Below are positions 1 to 5,343 of a stretch of 5,343 nt of DNA, in pieces. The notes under the pieces are model-generated. The model had not been told where the DNA came from, did not search any database, and was given only the letters and a program-made list of their open reading frames with translations. The translations under genes were made by a program, and so were the position numbers. Source of the stretch: Desulfobacterales bacterium (GTDB lineage Bacteria > Desulfobacterota > Desulfobacteria > Desulfobacterales > Desulfobacteraceae); contig JAKSBO010000491.1 in assembly GCA_022361095.1 (NCBI GenBank), forward strand, positions 1 to 5,343. The letters run 5' to 3'. Every line of letters begins with the position of its first letter. Position 1 is the first letter of the stretch.

Positions 1-85
1 ATAAATAATTATTAAACTTAAAGATAAGTTAAGACATGCCATAGTCTAATGCAACGCGAATAACCAATATGTCGGAAATAAGAAG

Positions 86-152
86 CATGGGCGTACCTGG
101 TTCATCTAAACCCGGCGCAATTGCACAACAAAATATAACAATAATTTAATAG
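86..152 (+). repeat. Intergenic repeat, copy A (diverged, full length)
   Basis: This stretch starts with CATGGGC (86-92) and contains CACAACAAAATAT (124-136). It aligns without gaps to copy C at 3600-3666 at about 44 of 67 positions, counted by eye. It can fold into a hairpin with arms CCTGGTT (96-102) and AACCCGG (109-115), with one internal mismatch and a six-base loop; copy C has a five-pair stem with a mismatch at the same place. It faces copy B: its 13-base CACAACAAAATAT block is exactly complementary to 192-204. The function is unknown. It could be half of a small palindromic element together with copy B. Confidence 0.55.
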
Positions 153-177
153 CTTTAGATGAGAGTACCGAAACGCT

Positions 178-229
178 GCTGAGTTACTTTCATATTTTGT
201 TGTGGGCCGGGTCGGCCCATGAGCCGTTA
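178..229 (-). repeat. Intergenic repeat, copy B (short form, compact GC hairpin)
   Basis: Read on the minus strand it begins TAACGGC (229-223), then CATGGGCCG and CCCGG (221-207), then CCCACAACAAAATATGAAAG (206-187). It matches copy C at 38 of 44 positions once 21 bases present only in copy C are skipped, and TAACGGC adds 7 of 7. The short form makes a 7-bp hairpin TGGGCCG/CGGCCCA (203-209 with 213-219) with a three-base loop. It lies 22 bases after the hemolysin III stop codon and is transcribed in the sense direction if the operon reads through. There is no U-tract after the hairpin, so termination is only a possibility. Confidence 0.7.
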
Positions 230-250
230 TGCGGGGCGTTTAAAAAAGAC

Positions 251-910
251 TTACGTGTACATCAAAAATTTAAACGAAAGCCAGAAATGGGAGGCACTGC
301 CCAAAATAACAAAGCAGTGCCAGATTTCATGAAATCCCAGGATTCCGGGAAAGGGATTGGGTCTTTTTAAGGTGTAGACAACAGCACCGACGGTATAGAA
401 AAGACCGCCTGCGGCCAGCCACATTAAAGCACCGGGTTCCAGATTCTTGAATAATGGATATACGGCAATCACGCACAGCCAACCCATGACAAGATAAATC
501 AAGGTGGAAATCCATCTGGGCGCTGTCATAAAAAAAATCTTAATGAATATACCGGCACACGCGATGCCCCATACAGCCCCCAAAAGGCTCCATCCCCACG
601 GCCCCCGCAAAGGCACAAGGCACAACGGGGTATATGACCCTGCAATGACCACAAATATCATGATATGGTCAATACGGCGGAAAACCGTTAATGCCCGGTC
701 TGAAATTTTTAAGGCATGGTAGAGGCAGCTTGAAGTATACATAAGAATGAGGGTACCGCCAAAAATAGAGAAGGCCACCACATGCCAGACATCGGCATAC
801 AGGGCGGCAAATACCACCATTAAAGTTAGTGCAGCCGCGGCACCCACTGCACCGGCCCCGTGGGAGATTGCATTGACAGGTTCCCTTAGAAATTTTTCAC
901 ATACACACAT
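251..910 (-). CDS. trhA: Hemolysin III / PAQR family membrane protein (TrhA-like)
   Basis: This is a 219-residue integral inner-membrane protein, the usual length of bacterial hemolysin III (PAQR) proteins. Signature blocks are visible in order: REPVNAISHGAG (9-20), the S-x3-H motif S61-CLY-H65, the D81-H82 block followed by IAGSYTP (89-95), and the HEIWH block with H194 and H198 near the C-terminus. In the PAQR family H65, D81, H194 and H198 correspond to the intramembrane metal site of a presumed hydrolase. Seven hydrophobic segments can be drawn, at about 21-40, 43-63, 83-101, 108-128, 133-152, 157-180 and 197-216. The family is linked to membrane homeostasis; the hemolytic label comes from the founding Bacillus protein and should not be taken as toxin activity. 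A G-rich tract lies about 12 bases before the ATG, a rather distant ribosome site. It follows the UspA gene by 34 bases and is the last gene of the probable operon. The symbol follows the family name, not proof of function. Confidence 0.9.
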   Translation of the reverse strand: MCVCEKFLREPVNAISHGAGAVGAAAALTLMVVFAALYADVWHVVAFSIFGGTLILMYTSSCLYHALKISDRALTVFRRIDHIMIFVVIAGSYTPLCLVPLRGPWGWSLLGAVWGIACAGIFIKIFFMTAPRWISTLIYLVMGWLCVIAVYPLFKNLEPGALMWLAAGGLFYTVGAVVYTLKRPNPFPGILGFHEIWHCFVILGSASHFWLSFKFLMYT

Positions 911-944
911 AACTTGTCGTTTACCCCCCGGGACATAAATGAAT

Positions 945-1436
945 TTACATCCGAATTCGTTTTAAAAGTTTATCCGCAATCTCCTTTCGGCGATAGGACA
1001 GCACAGGAACAGGTGAATAGCGAAACACTTTTTCTGCAATAGACCCGCTTAATGCATGCAGAATCTCAGATTTACCCTTAACTTCCATGATAATGAGATC
1101 CACCCTTTCTTCTATGGCAAACGTAAGCAACACGGCTGCAGGTCTTCCTTTTTTAAACACAAACCGCATCTTCTCATCCGGATAGTTAATCCGGTTGAGG
1201 TGCGCTTCTAAAATACCAATTCGTTGTGCCTCAATTTCCTGGATGTAGTGCACCTCATCAACATCATACCCGAATGAGGTGATGGTCTGAACCGCTTGAA
1301 TATCTCGTTCGTTAATTACATTTACAAAAACAATTTCAGCGTTGAGCGGCCCGGCAACGCCAACTGCGTAGTCAATGAGCTCTTTAGAAAATTCGGAAAA
1401 AGTAACCGGAACAAGTATTTTTTTTATATCTGGCAC
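945..1436 (-). CDS. UspA-type universal stress protein
   Basis: This is a 163-residue soluble cytoplasmic protein, slightly longer than the usual 140-150 of single-domain UspA proteins. The N-terminus KKILVPVTFSEFS (5-17) is the typical first strand and nucleotide-contact loop, with T12 where many members have a D. The end of the domain, SGSIAEKVFRYSPVPVLSY (130-148), is a standard UspA motif. The ATP-binding pattern G-x2-G-x9-G-S/T is present with correct spacing (G121, G131, S132), but the first glycine is replaced by E118. Nucleotide binding may therefore be altered. A strong ribosome site AAGGAG (1450-1445) lies 8 bases before the ATG and supports this start. The gene begins 42 bases after the TRAP permease stop. 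UspA proteins are known beside TRAP operons, and TeaD of the Halomonas ectoine transporter TeaABC is the studied case. A regulatory role on this transporter is inference. Confidence 0.92.
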   Translation of the reverse strand: MPDIKKILVPVTFSEFSKELIDYAVGVAGPLNAEIVFVNVINERDIQAVQTITSFGYDVDEVHYIQEIEAQRIGILEAHLNRINYPDEKMRFVFKKGRPAAVLLTFAIEERVDLIIMEVKGKSEILHALSGSIAEKVFRYSPVPVLSYRRKEIADKLLKRIRM

Positions 1437-1478
1437 GCAGATTTCTCCTTTACAAAATGGGTAAAACAGAAATTTTCC

Positions 1479-3569
1479 CTATGATGCATCTGCTTTTGCA
1501 CCCGCTATGGCCGCTTCATCACGGGCGGTTCGCGGCCGCTGCATTAAATAAAGCACGCCGTAAATTGCCAATCCAATTAAATAAGTCCAGTATCGCTGTC
1601 CATGGGGGATTCCCAGCCAGGCAGCAATCTGATCCGGGCGCATCAAAATAAACGTGACACAGAGAAACAGCGGAACCTCCCATTTCTTATTTTTGGCCAC
1701 AAACCACCCCTGGGTTGCCGATGCAAATGCAAAGTTGCCGACACAGGCCATAACAAATATCAATAGCCCCTGTAACCATGAATTCACATTATGTAAAATA
1801 AGATCGGAGTTAAAAATAAACATAAACGGCAAAATAGCCGTCCGGATATCATACATAAACCCCTGGATACCGGTCGCAATGGGCGGGGATTTGGCGATGG
1901 CCGAAGCGGCATAGGCCGCAAGCCCCACCGGCGGCGTATCATCGGCCAAAATGCCGAAATAAAAACAGAAAAGATGAGCTGACATCAACGGTACGATAAA
2001 CCCTTGGGCCCCGCCGATGATAACAATCGCCGGTGCTGTCAAGGCGGCCATAACAATGTAGGTTGCCGTGGTCGGCAAACCCATGCCGATCACCAGGCTG
2101 GCAATTGCTGTAATGAGCAACATCAGAAACACATTACCCATGGAGAGAACGTCAATAATTTCAGATATAAGGTTGCCAAGCCCCAACGCGACAACCCCCA
2201 CGATAATACCTGCCGCAGCGGTTGCCAACGCCACGGAAACCATATTTCTTGCACCGGAAGCAAGGGCATCCAAAATCGTCAGAAAAGAGTGCTTAAACGC
2301 CGGCAAAAGCGGTTCATTTTTACGATAAGCCAAATAGGGATGCTGGAAAATCATCAGAACAAGCAATACCAAAATAGCGTTAAATGCCGCAAGCTCCGGC
2401 GAATGGCGAACGACAATCAATTCGTAAAGCAACATGCCAAGGGGAATCAGAAAATGAATACCGCTGAGCAGGGTTTTGAAAAATTGCGGCAGTTCACTTT
2501 TGGGCAGCCCCTTGATACCCGCCTTAGAGGCTTCAATGTGAGAGATGAAAAAAAGCGCGGCGTAGGAAGCAAAAGCAGGGACCGCAGCAGCTTTAACCAC
2601 CTCAATATACGGGACATTCACATATTCGGCGATAATAAAAGCCGCTGCCCCCATAATGGGTGGTGCCAACTGTCCGTCTGTTGACGCCGCAACTTCAATT
2701 GCCGCGGCTTTGGTCGGCTCATACCCCACTTTTTTCATCATGGGTATGGTAAATGTCCCCGTTGTCACAATATTCGCGATGGAAGAACCGGACACAAGAC
2801 CTGTCAGGCCGGAACCCATAATGGCCGCTTTGGCCGGCCCGCCCTTAAAACGCCCCAGTAAACTTAACGCCAGCTGTATAAAATAGTGACCGGCACCGGC
2901 TTTATCCAGCATGGCCCCAAACAACACGAACAAGAATACGATGGTTGCTGAGACATCCAGGGGAATACCATAAATACCTTCCGTTGACATGGTCATCTGC
3001 CCCACAAAACGTCCCAGGGAAGTCCCCTTGAAGGCAATTAGATCAGGCATATAGGGACCTAAAAACGAATAAGCGATAAAACCGCCGGCAATTATGGGAA
3101 GTGCCGGTCCAATCGTTCTTCTGGCAGCATCAAGAAGCAACACAACCAGGGCTATCCCGATCACAATATCCATTGTTGTAGGAGATCCGTACCGGGAAAT
3201 AATCTGATCATAATTAATGACAAGATACAGCGCACAATAAGCGGCAAAGGCGGCAATCACCATGTCCAGTAACGGTATCTGTTTGTGCCGGGCGAAATAT
3301 TTGAGGCCGAAAACGGGTTTCTTCAGCAACGGATAGTTAAGAAACACCAGCACCATGGCAAACGCCAGATGGATCGCACGGATATATGTCGAATCGAGAA
3401 GTACAAATCTTGGCAGCGAAAGCTGGAACAAGCTCCACGCAATGGCGATTGTCGGAATCAGATACTTTTGCCATCCATCGGGTTTTCGCCCGATTCCCTC
3501 TTCTTCTTCAGCAAGCCTTTTGGCTTGATCCAAACCATCTTCCACCTTATCAATTCTAATCTTACTCAT
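1479..3569 (-). CDS. TRAP transporter permease, fused DctQ-DctM (4TM/12TM, TAXI type)
   Basis: This 696-residue inner-membrane protein joins the small (DctQ-like) and large (DctM-like) TRAP subunits, as is normal for TAXI-type TRAP systems. A charged cytoplasmic head (1-34, with an EEEE run at 21-24) precedes about four hydrophobic segments (roughly 36-52, 62-79, 99-118, 132-148). The DctM part follows with many further segments. Recognisable blocks include GSGLTGLVSGSSIAN (252-266), the AASTDGQLAPPIMGAAAF block (294-311), GMGLPTTATY (495-504) and DDTPPVGLAAYA (543-554); the paired GS..N and G.P.T hairpins match the ion and substrate sites of the DctM fold. It should import the ligand carried by the upstream binding protein, driven by an ion gradient, probably Na+. 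The start is supported by GAGG six bases before the ATG. It lies 170 bases after the binding-protein gene, behind a terminator and a repeat. There is no sign of truncation or frameshift. Confidence 0.95.
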   Translation of the reverse strand: MSKIRIDKVEDGLDQAKRLAEEEEGIGRKPDGWQKYLIPTIAIAWSLFQLSLPRFVLLDSTYIRAIHLAFAMVLVFLNYPLLKKPVFGLKYFARHKQIPLLDMVIAAFAAYCALYLVINYDQIISRYGSPTTMDIVIGIALVVLLLDAARRTIGPALPIIAGGFIAYSFLGPYMPDLIAFKGTSLGRFVGQMTMSTEGIYGIPLDVSATIVFLFVLFGAMLDKAGAGHYFIQLALSLLGRFKGGPAKAAIMGSGLTGLVSGSSIANIVTTGTFTIPMMKKVGYEPTKAAAIEVAASTDGQLAPPIMGAAAFIIAEYVNVPYIEVVKAAAVPAFASYAALFFISHIEASKAGIKGLPKSELPQFFKTLLSGIHFLIPLGMLLYELIVVRHSPELAAFNAILVLLVLMIFQHPYLAYRKNEPLLPAFKHSFLTILDALASGARNMVSVALATAAAGIIVGVVALGLGNLISEIIDVLSMGNVFLMLLITAIASLVIGMGLPTTATYIVMAALTAPAIVIIGGAQGFIVPLMSAHLFCFYFGILADDTPPVGLAAYAASAIAKSPPIATGIQGFMYDIRTAILPFMFIFNSDLILHNVNSWLQGLLIFVMACVGNFAFASATQGWFVAKNKKWEVPLFLCVTFILMRPDQIAAWLGIPHGQRYWTYLIGLAIYGVLYLMQRPRTARDEAAIAGAKADAS

Positions 3570-3592
3570 CTACGCCCTCAAATGAATGATAC

Positions 3593-3666
3593 TAACGGCC
3601 ATGGGCCGCCCCGGTCTATCGACACCCAGGCCCGCCCCACAACAAAACATAAAAGAAACTTAGTAA
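3593..3666 (+). repeat. Intergenic repeat, copy C, in the leader of the permease gene
   Basis: The sequence runs TAACGGC (3593-3599), CATGGGCCG (3600-3608), CCCGG (3610-3614), 21 bases missing from copy B (3615-3635), then CCCACAACAAAA and an AT-rich tail ending in TAGTAAC. It can fold as CCCGG (3610-3614) against CC.AGG (3626-3630) with a central mismatch, the same geometry as in copy A. An alternative outer stem is GGGCC (3603-3607) with GGCCC (3629-3633). It ends 24 bases before the permease ATG, close upstream of its ribosome site, so a folded transcript here could influence permease expression. No coding role is seen. Confidence 0.7.
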
Positions 3667-3685
3667 CTTATTGGTTCTTTCATAT

Positions 3686-3731
3686 AAAAAAAAGAGGGCC
3701 AAAAACAAAATTGCTTTTTGCTCCCGGCCCC
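3686..3731 (-). terminator. Rho-independent terminator after the TAXI binding-protein gene
   Basis: On the minus strand GGGCC (3730-3726) pairs with GGCCC (3700-3696), an inner AAAAA (3719-3715) pairs with TTTTT (3705-3701), and the hairpin is followed by TC and an unbroken run of eight T (3693-3686). It starts about 9 bases after the binding-protein stop codon. The permease lies downstream in the same direction, so this is probably a partial terminator that lets some transcripts continue. That arrangement yields more binding protein than membrane subunit. The long asymmetric interior loop makes its strength uncertain. Confidence 0.75.
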
Positions 3732-3739
3732 TTGGAAAT

Positions 3740-4711
3740 TTATTTCATTAACCCAGCTTCTTTATAGTACTTTTCCGCACCCGGATGCAAGGGAGCGGGA
3801 AGACCTGTCAGCATACCTTCTTTGGTCAATGTCACATATGCCGGATGAAGTTTTTTGAACGCTTCAAAATTTTCAAAAACCTCTTTGGTGATCGCATAAA
3901 CCACATTTTCAGGTACCTTGGCCGACGTCACCAATGTCGCTTTCATACCAATGGTTTCCGTATCCGAATCATTTTGGGCACCCGGATACATAGAGGCTTT
4001 AATGATCGTTTTTGAGAAATAGGGGTATTTTTTCAACATGTTGTCGACACCTGTAATCGAAGTAAAACGTACCTTACGGGCACCGGATGTTGCCTCTTTG
4101 ATCGCACCGTTCGGATGCCCCACCGTGTAGAAAAAGGCATCAATACGCCCATCTTGCAAAATACTGGGGGCCTCGGAAGCTTTTATGTATTCTGCCGTAA
4201 GATCTTTTTTAGGATCAATGCCGATTGTTTGCAATATTTCAGTCGCATTTTGAAGCTGGCCGGAACCGGGATTGCCAAGGTTTACAATTTTTCCCTTCAA
4301 GTTCGCAGCATCTTTAATATCGCTTTCGACAGCCGAAATCAATGTGACCGCTTCATCATGGATAGAGAACACGGATCGAAGATCGGTTTGCGGCCCTCTT
4401 TTCTCCCATTCCGCAAGGCCCTTCATCGCTTGGAATTGCTTATCCGACTGGGCAATACCGAATTCAAGATCGCCACTCATAATCGCATTAATATTAAAAG
4501 CTGATCCGCCGGTTGATTCCACGGTTGCACGAATGCCATATTCTTTCTTTTTTATGTTGACCATTTTGGCAATGGCCCCACCTGTCGGATAATACACACC
4601 GGTAAGGCCCCCGGTTCCAATTGTAACAAACTGGGTTTTTGCATACGCCGACGGCAGGAACATCATGACACCAAAAACCAATGCCAACAGACCCACAATA
4701 ATTTTTTTCAT
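3740..4711 (-). CDS. TAXI family TRAP transporter solute-binding protein
   Basis: This is a periplasmic receptor of 323 residues. An N-terminal signal peptide is clear: MKK, a hydrophobic core (4-20) and an A22-Y23-A24 cleavage site, leaving a mature protein that starts KTQFVTIGTGG. The TAXI signature IGTGGLTGVYYPTGGAI (31-47) follows, then STGGSAFNINAI (67-78), the FGIAQSD block (84-90), a second-lobe segment NLGNPGSGQLQNATEIL (144-160) and DAFFYTVGHPNGAI (191-204). The frame is open for another 25 codons upstream, but the start at 4711 is preferred because GGAGG lies 5 bases before it and the longer N-terminus would bury the signal peptide. It should bind a small anionic solute and pass it to the fused permease downstream. 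Characterised TAXI proteins bind glutamate or related acids, but the ligand here cannot be read from the sequence. It is the first gene of the probable operon, with its own promoter upstream and a terminator just after it. Confidence 0.95.
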   Translation of the reverse strand: MKKIIVGLLALVFGVMMFLPSAYAKTQFVTIGTGGLTGVYYPTGGAIAKMVNIKKKEYGIRATVESTGGSAFNINAIMSGDLEFGIAQSDKQFQAMKGLAEWEKRGPQTDLRSVFSIHDEAVTLISAVESDIKDAANLKGKIVNLGNPGSGQLQNATEILQTIGIDPKKDLTAEYIKASEAPSILQDGRIDAFFYTVGHPNGAIKEATSGARKVRFTSITGVDNMLKKYPYFSKTIIKASMYPGAQNDSDTETIGMKATLVTSAKVPENVVYAITKEVFENFEAFKKLHPAYVTLTKEGMLTGLPAPLHPGAEKYYKEAGLMK

Positions 4712-4716
4712 TTTCG

Positions 4717-4721
4717 CCTCC
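4717..4721 (-). promoter_or_regulatory. Ribosome binding site that fixes the TAXI gene start
   Basis: GGAGG on the minus strand lies 5 bases before the ATG at 4711. Two other in-frame ATG codons, at 4723 and 4786, have no comparable site. The codon at 4786 also falls within the -35 element of the predicted promoter, upstream of its expected transcript start, so it would not be in the mRNA. Confidence 0.85.
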
Positions 4722-4757
4722 ATTTTGTTATTTATAAATTTCCCAAGAATACCTTTG

Positions 4758-4786
4758 ACTATAAAAAAAGTTGAATCCCTTTGCAA
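4758..4786 (-). promoter_or_regulatory. Sigma70-like promoter of the TAXI-TRAP operon
   Basis: On the minus strand TTGCAA (4786-4781) and TATAGT (4763-4758) are separated by exactly 17 bases, close to the TTGACA/TATAAT consensus. Transcription would start near 4751 and give a leader of about 40 bases before the ATG at 4711. This is the best promoter match in the divergent intergenic region. Confidence 0.6.
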
Positions 4787-4797
4787 GTTTTAAACCT
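4782..4797 (-). promoter_or_regulatory. Possible sigma54 (-24/-12) promoter overlapping the sigma70 match
   Basis: On the minus strand AGG (4797-4795) and TTGCA (4786-4782) place GG and GC 10 bases apart, the invariant spacing of sigma54 promoters, and the -12 half is perfect. The -24 half is poor, with AGGTTT instead of TGGCAC. Many C4-dicarboxylate transporters are sigma54-controlled, which makes it worth noting, but the match alone is weak. Confidence 0.25.
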
Positions 4798-4823
4798 AAA
4801 TTCTGTATATTTGCCATAAAGAG

Positions 4824-4842
4824 CGCTAAAATACGCTAAAAT
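4824..4842 (-). repeat. Helically phased direct repeat upstream of the operon promoter
   Basis: CGCTAAAAT occurs twice on the plus strand, at 4824-4832 and 4834-4842, exactly 10 bp apart, so both copies lie on the same face of the helix. They are centred about 80 bp upstream of the predicted start of the minus-strand operon and about 125 bp upstream of the macro-domain gene. This is the layout of a two-site regulator operator, but no regulator can be named. Confidence 0.4.
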
Positions 4843-4956
4843 TCTGAACTTTATACCAGAAATGATCTTATAAATTTACGTTTCCCATTTCTTATCTTTG
4901 CGGTTTTTGTTATTAAACAAGCACCGATTTTAGACTCATTAGAGGAACGACGTCCT

Positions 4957-5343
4957 ATGAAGTGCATAAAAGGCGATTTAATTCGATTGGCCCGGGAAGG
5001 GCAGTTTGATCTTATTGTCCATGGGTGCAACTGTTTTTGTACCATGGGTGCCGGAATTGCCAAACAGATCCGCGCCCATTTCCACCAGGCCTGGGAAGCC
5101 GACCTGGCAACGGTATCCGGTGACAGGTCCAAACTCGGCAGTTATTCAAAGGCAGAGATAAATCTACCCTCCGGAAGATTATATGTGATCAATGCCTACA
5201 CCCAGTATCACTATTCAGGGGAGGGGGTACTGGTTGATTATGATGCCGTGGCAAAGGTATTTACCGCACTGAAAGAACAGTTTGGCGGCCAGCGCATGGG
5301 ATATCCCAAGATAGGGGCAGGCCTTGCCGGGGGAGACTGGAAA
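4957..5343 (+). CDS. Macro-domain (ADP-ribose-binding) protein, 3' end beyond the window
   Basis: The first 129 residues of a macro-domain protein are present; the frame is still open at the window end. The sequence starts MKCIKGDLIRLA, with the GD pair (6-7) that begins the fold. VHGCNCFCTMGAGIAKQI (21-38) is the ADP-ribose-binding loop in its H-G-C-N-C...M-G-x-G-I-A form, which resembles the Poa1/TARG1-like branch more than the classic VNAAN...GGG type. LGSYS (60-64), INAYTQ (78-83) and the phosphate loop PKIGAGLAGGDW (117-128) follow. Stand-alone proteins of this type are about 150 residues, so perhaps only the last helix is missing, but a longer fusion cannot be excluded. Members remove ADP-ribose from proteins or nucleic acids or hydrolyse ADP-ribose 1''-phosphate; which applies is not decidable here. 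AGAGGA (4941-4946) lies 10 bases before the ATG. It is divergent from the TRAP operon and probably functionally separate. Confidence 0.88.
   Translation, partial: MKCIKGDLIRLAREGQFDLIVHGCNCFCTMGAGIAKQIRAHFHQAWEADLATVSGDRSKLGSYSKAEINLPSGRLYVINAYTQYHYSGEGVLVDYDAVAKVFTALKEQFGGQRMGYPKIGAGLAGGDWK

Larger units (their letters stand above)
1..250. other. Non-coding region downstream of the hemolysin III gene
   Basis: No credible reading frame is seen on either strand. The first 85 bases are mostly AT-rich, with only a small hairpin (AACTTA at 15-20 and TAAGTT at 25-30). From 86 to 229 the region is occupied by two inverted copies of a repeat that is also found inside the operon, described separately. 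No hairpin followed by a run of U residues could be found for the minus-strand operon, so its 3' end is not defined by a classical terminator. The GC hairpin at 203-219 is the best candidate for a transcript end. Confidence 0.6.
4712..4956. other. Divergent intergenic region between the TAXI and macro-domain genes
   Basis: This AT-rich stretch carries the minus-strand promoter, the phased direct repeat and no visible gene. TTATAAATTT appears twice, at 4732-4741 and 4868-4877, which could be chance in such AT-rich DNA. For the plus-strand gene only weak promoter matches are seen; TTGTTA (4907-4912) with TTTAGA (4929-4934), 16 bases apart, is the best. Confidence 0.5.

Noticed and set aside
15..30. 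Small AT-rich hairpin AACTTA/TAAGTT
   Set aside because: Six A/T-dominated pairs in AT-rich DNA are expected by chance, and there is no gene end or U-tract beside it.
178..235. Possible integron attC site (CCGTTATGC next to a GC hairpin, AAC and GTT ends in the repeats)
   Set aside because: GTTATGC and the matching GTTAGTA at copy C do not fit GTTRRRY, no paired RYYYAAC core is at the other end, and the genes around are not cassette-like.
2004..2684. Open frame of 226 codons on the plus strand
   Set aside because: It lies wholly antisense to the TRAP permease, has a composition rich in N, Q, R and H, and shows no recognisable domain; it is a shadow of the real gene.
4712..4786. Longer 348-residue form of the TAXI protein starting at 4786
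   Set aside because: It has no ribosome site, starts inside the predicted -35 element and would place 25 polar and mixed residues before a perfect signal peptide; the ATG at 4711 has GGAGG at 5 bases.
4811..4842. TTGCCA with TAAAAT as a plus-strand promoter for the macro-domain gene
   Set aside because: The spacings to the two TAAAAT hexamers are 10 and 20 bases, neither acceptable for a sigma70 promoter.
4851..5132. Open frame of 93 codons on the minus strand
   Set aside because: It overlaps the well-supported macro-domain gene on the other strand and resembles no known protein.

Overview
The window looks like a chromosomal segment of a Gram-negative, sulfate-reducer-like deltaproteobacterium (Desulfobacteraceae type). 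That assignment is inference from the TAXI-TRAP genes, the codon usage and the fused permease sequence; there is no rRNA or other marker here to prove it.

Layout. Positions 1-250 hold no gene but carry two related copies of an imperfect repeat facing each other. From 251 to 4711 four genes run leftward on the minus strand, in transcription order: a secreted TAXI-family TRAP substrate-binding protein (4711-3740), a fused TRAP permease with DctQ-like and DctM parts (3569-1479), a UspA-type universal stress protein (1436-945) and a hemolysin III/PAQR membrane protein (910-251). The last two gaps are short (42 and 34 bases). The first gap is 170 bases and holds a convincing Rho-independent terminator followed by a third copy of the repeat. 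Positions 4712-4956 form a divergent intergenic region with a good sigma70-like promoter for the operon, an overlapping weaker sigma54-like match and a 10-bp-phased direct repeat. From 4957 rightward a macro-domain (ADP-ribose-binding) protein begins and runs off the window end.

How it works together. The binding protein should capture an organic-anion-like substrate in the periplasm and deliver it to the fused permease, which would import it using an ion gradient. The terminator between them would give more binding protein than permease. The UspA protein resembles in position the ATP-binding regulators found beside other TRAP transporters. The hemolysin III protein is the last gene of the probable operon and its link to transport is unknown.

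The least explained signal is the repeat family: copies at about 86-152, 178-229 and 3593-3666. Two of them match at 38 of 44 positions once a clean 21-base internal difference is skipped, and the longer copies share a hairpin geometry. They occupy only intergenic positions, one of them in the leader of the permease gene.
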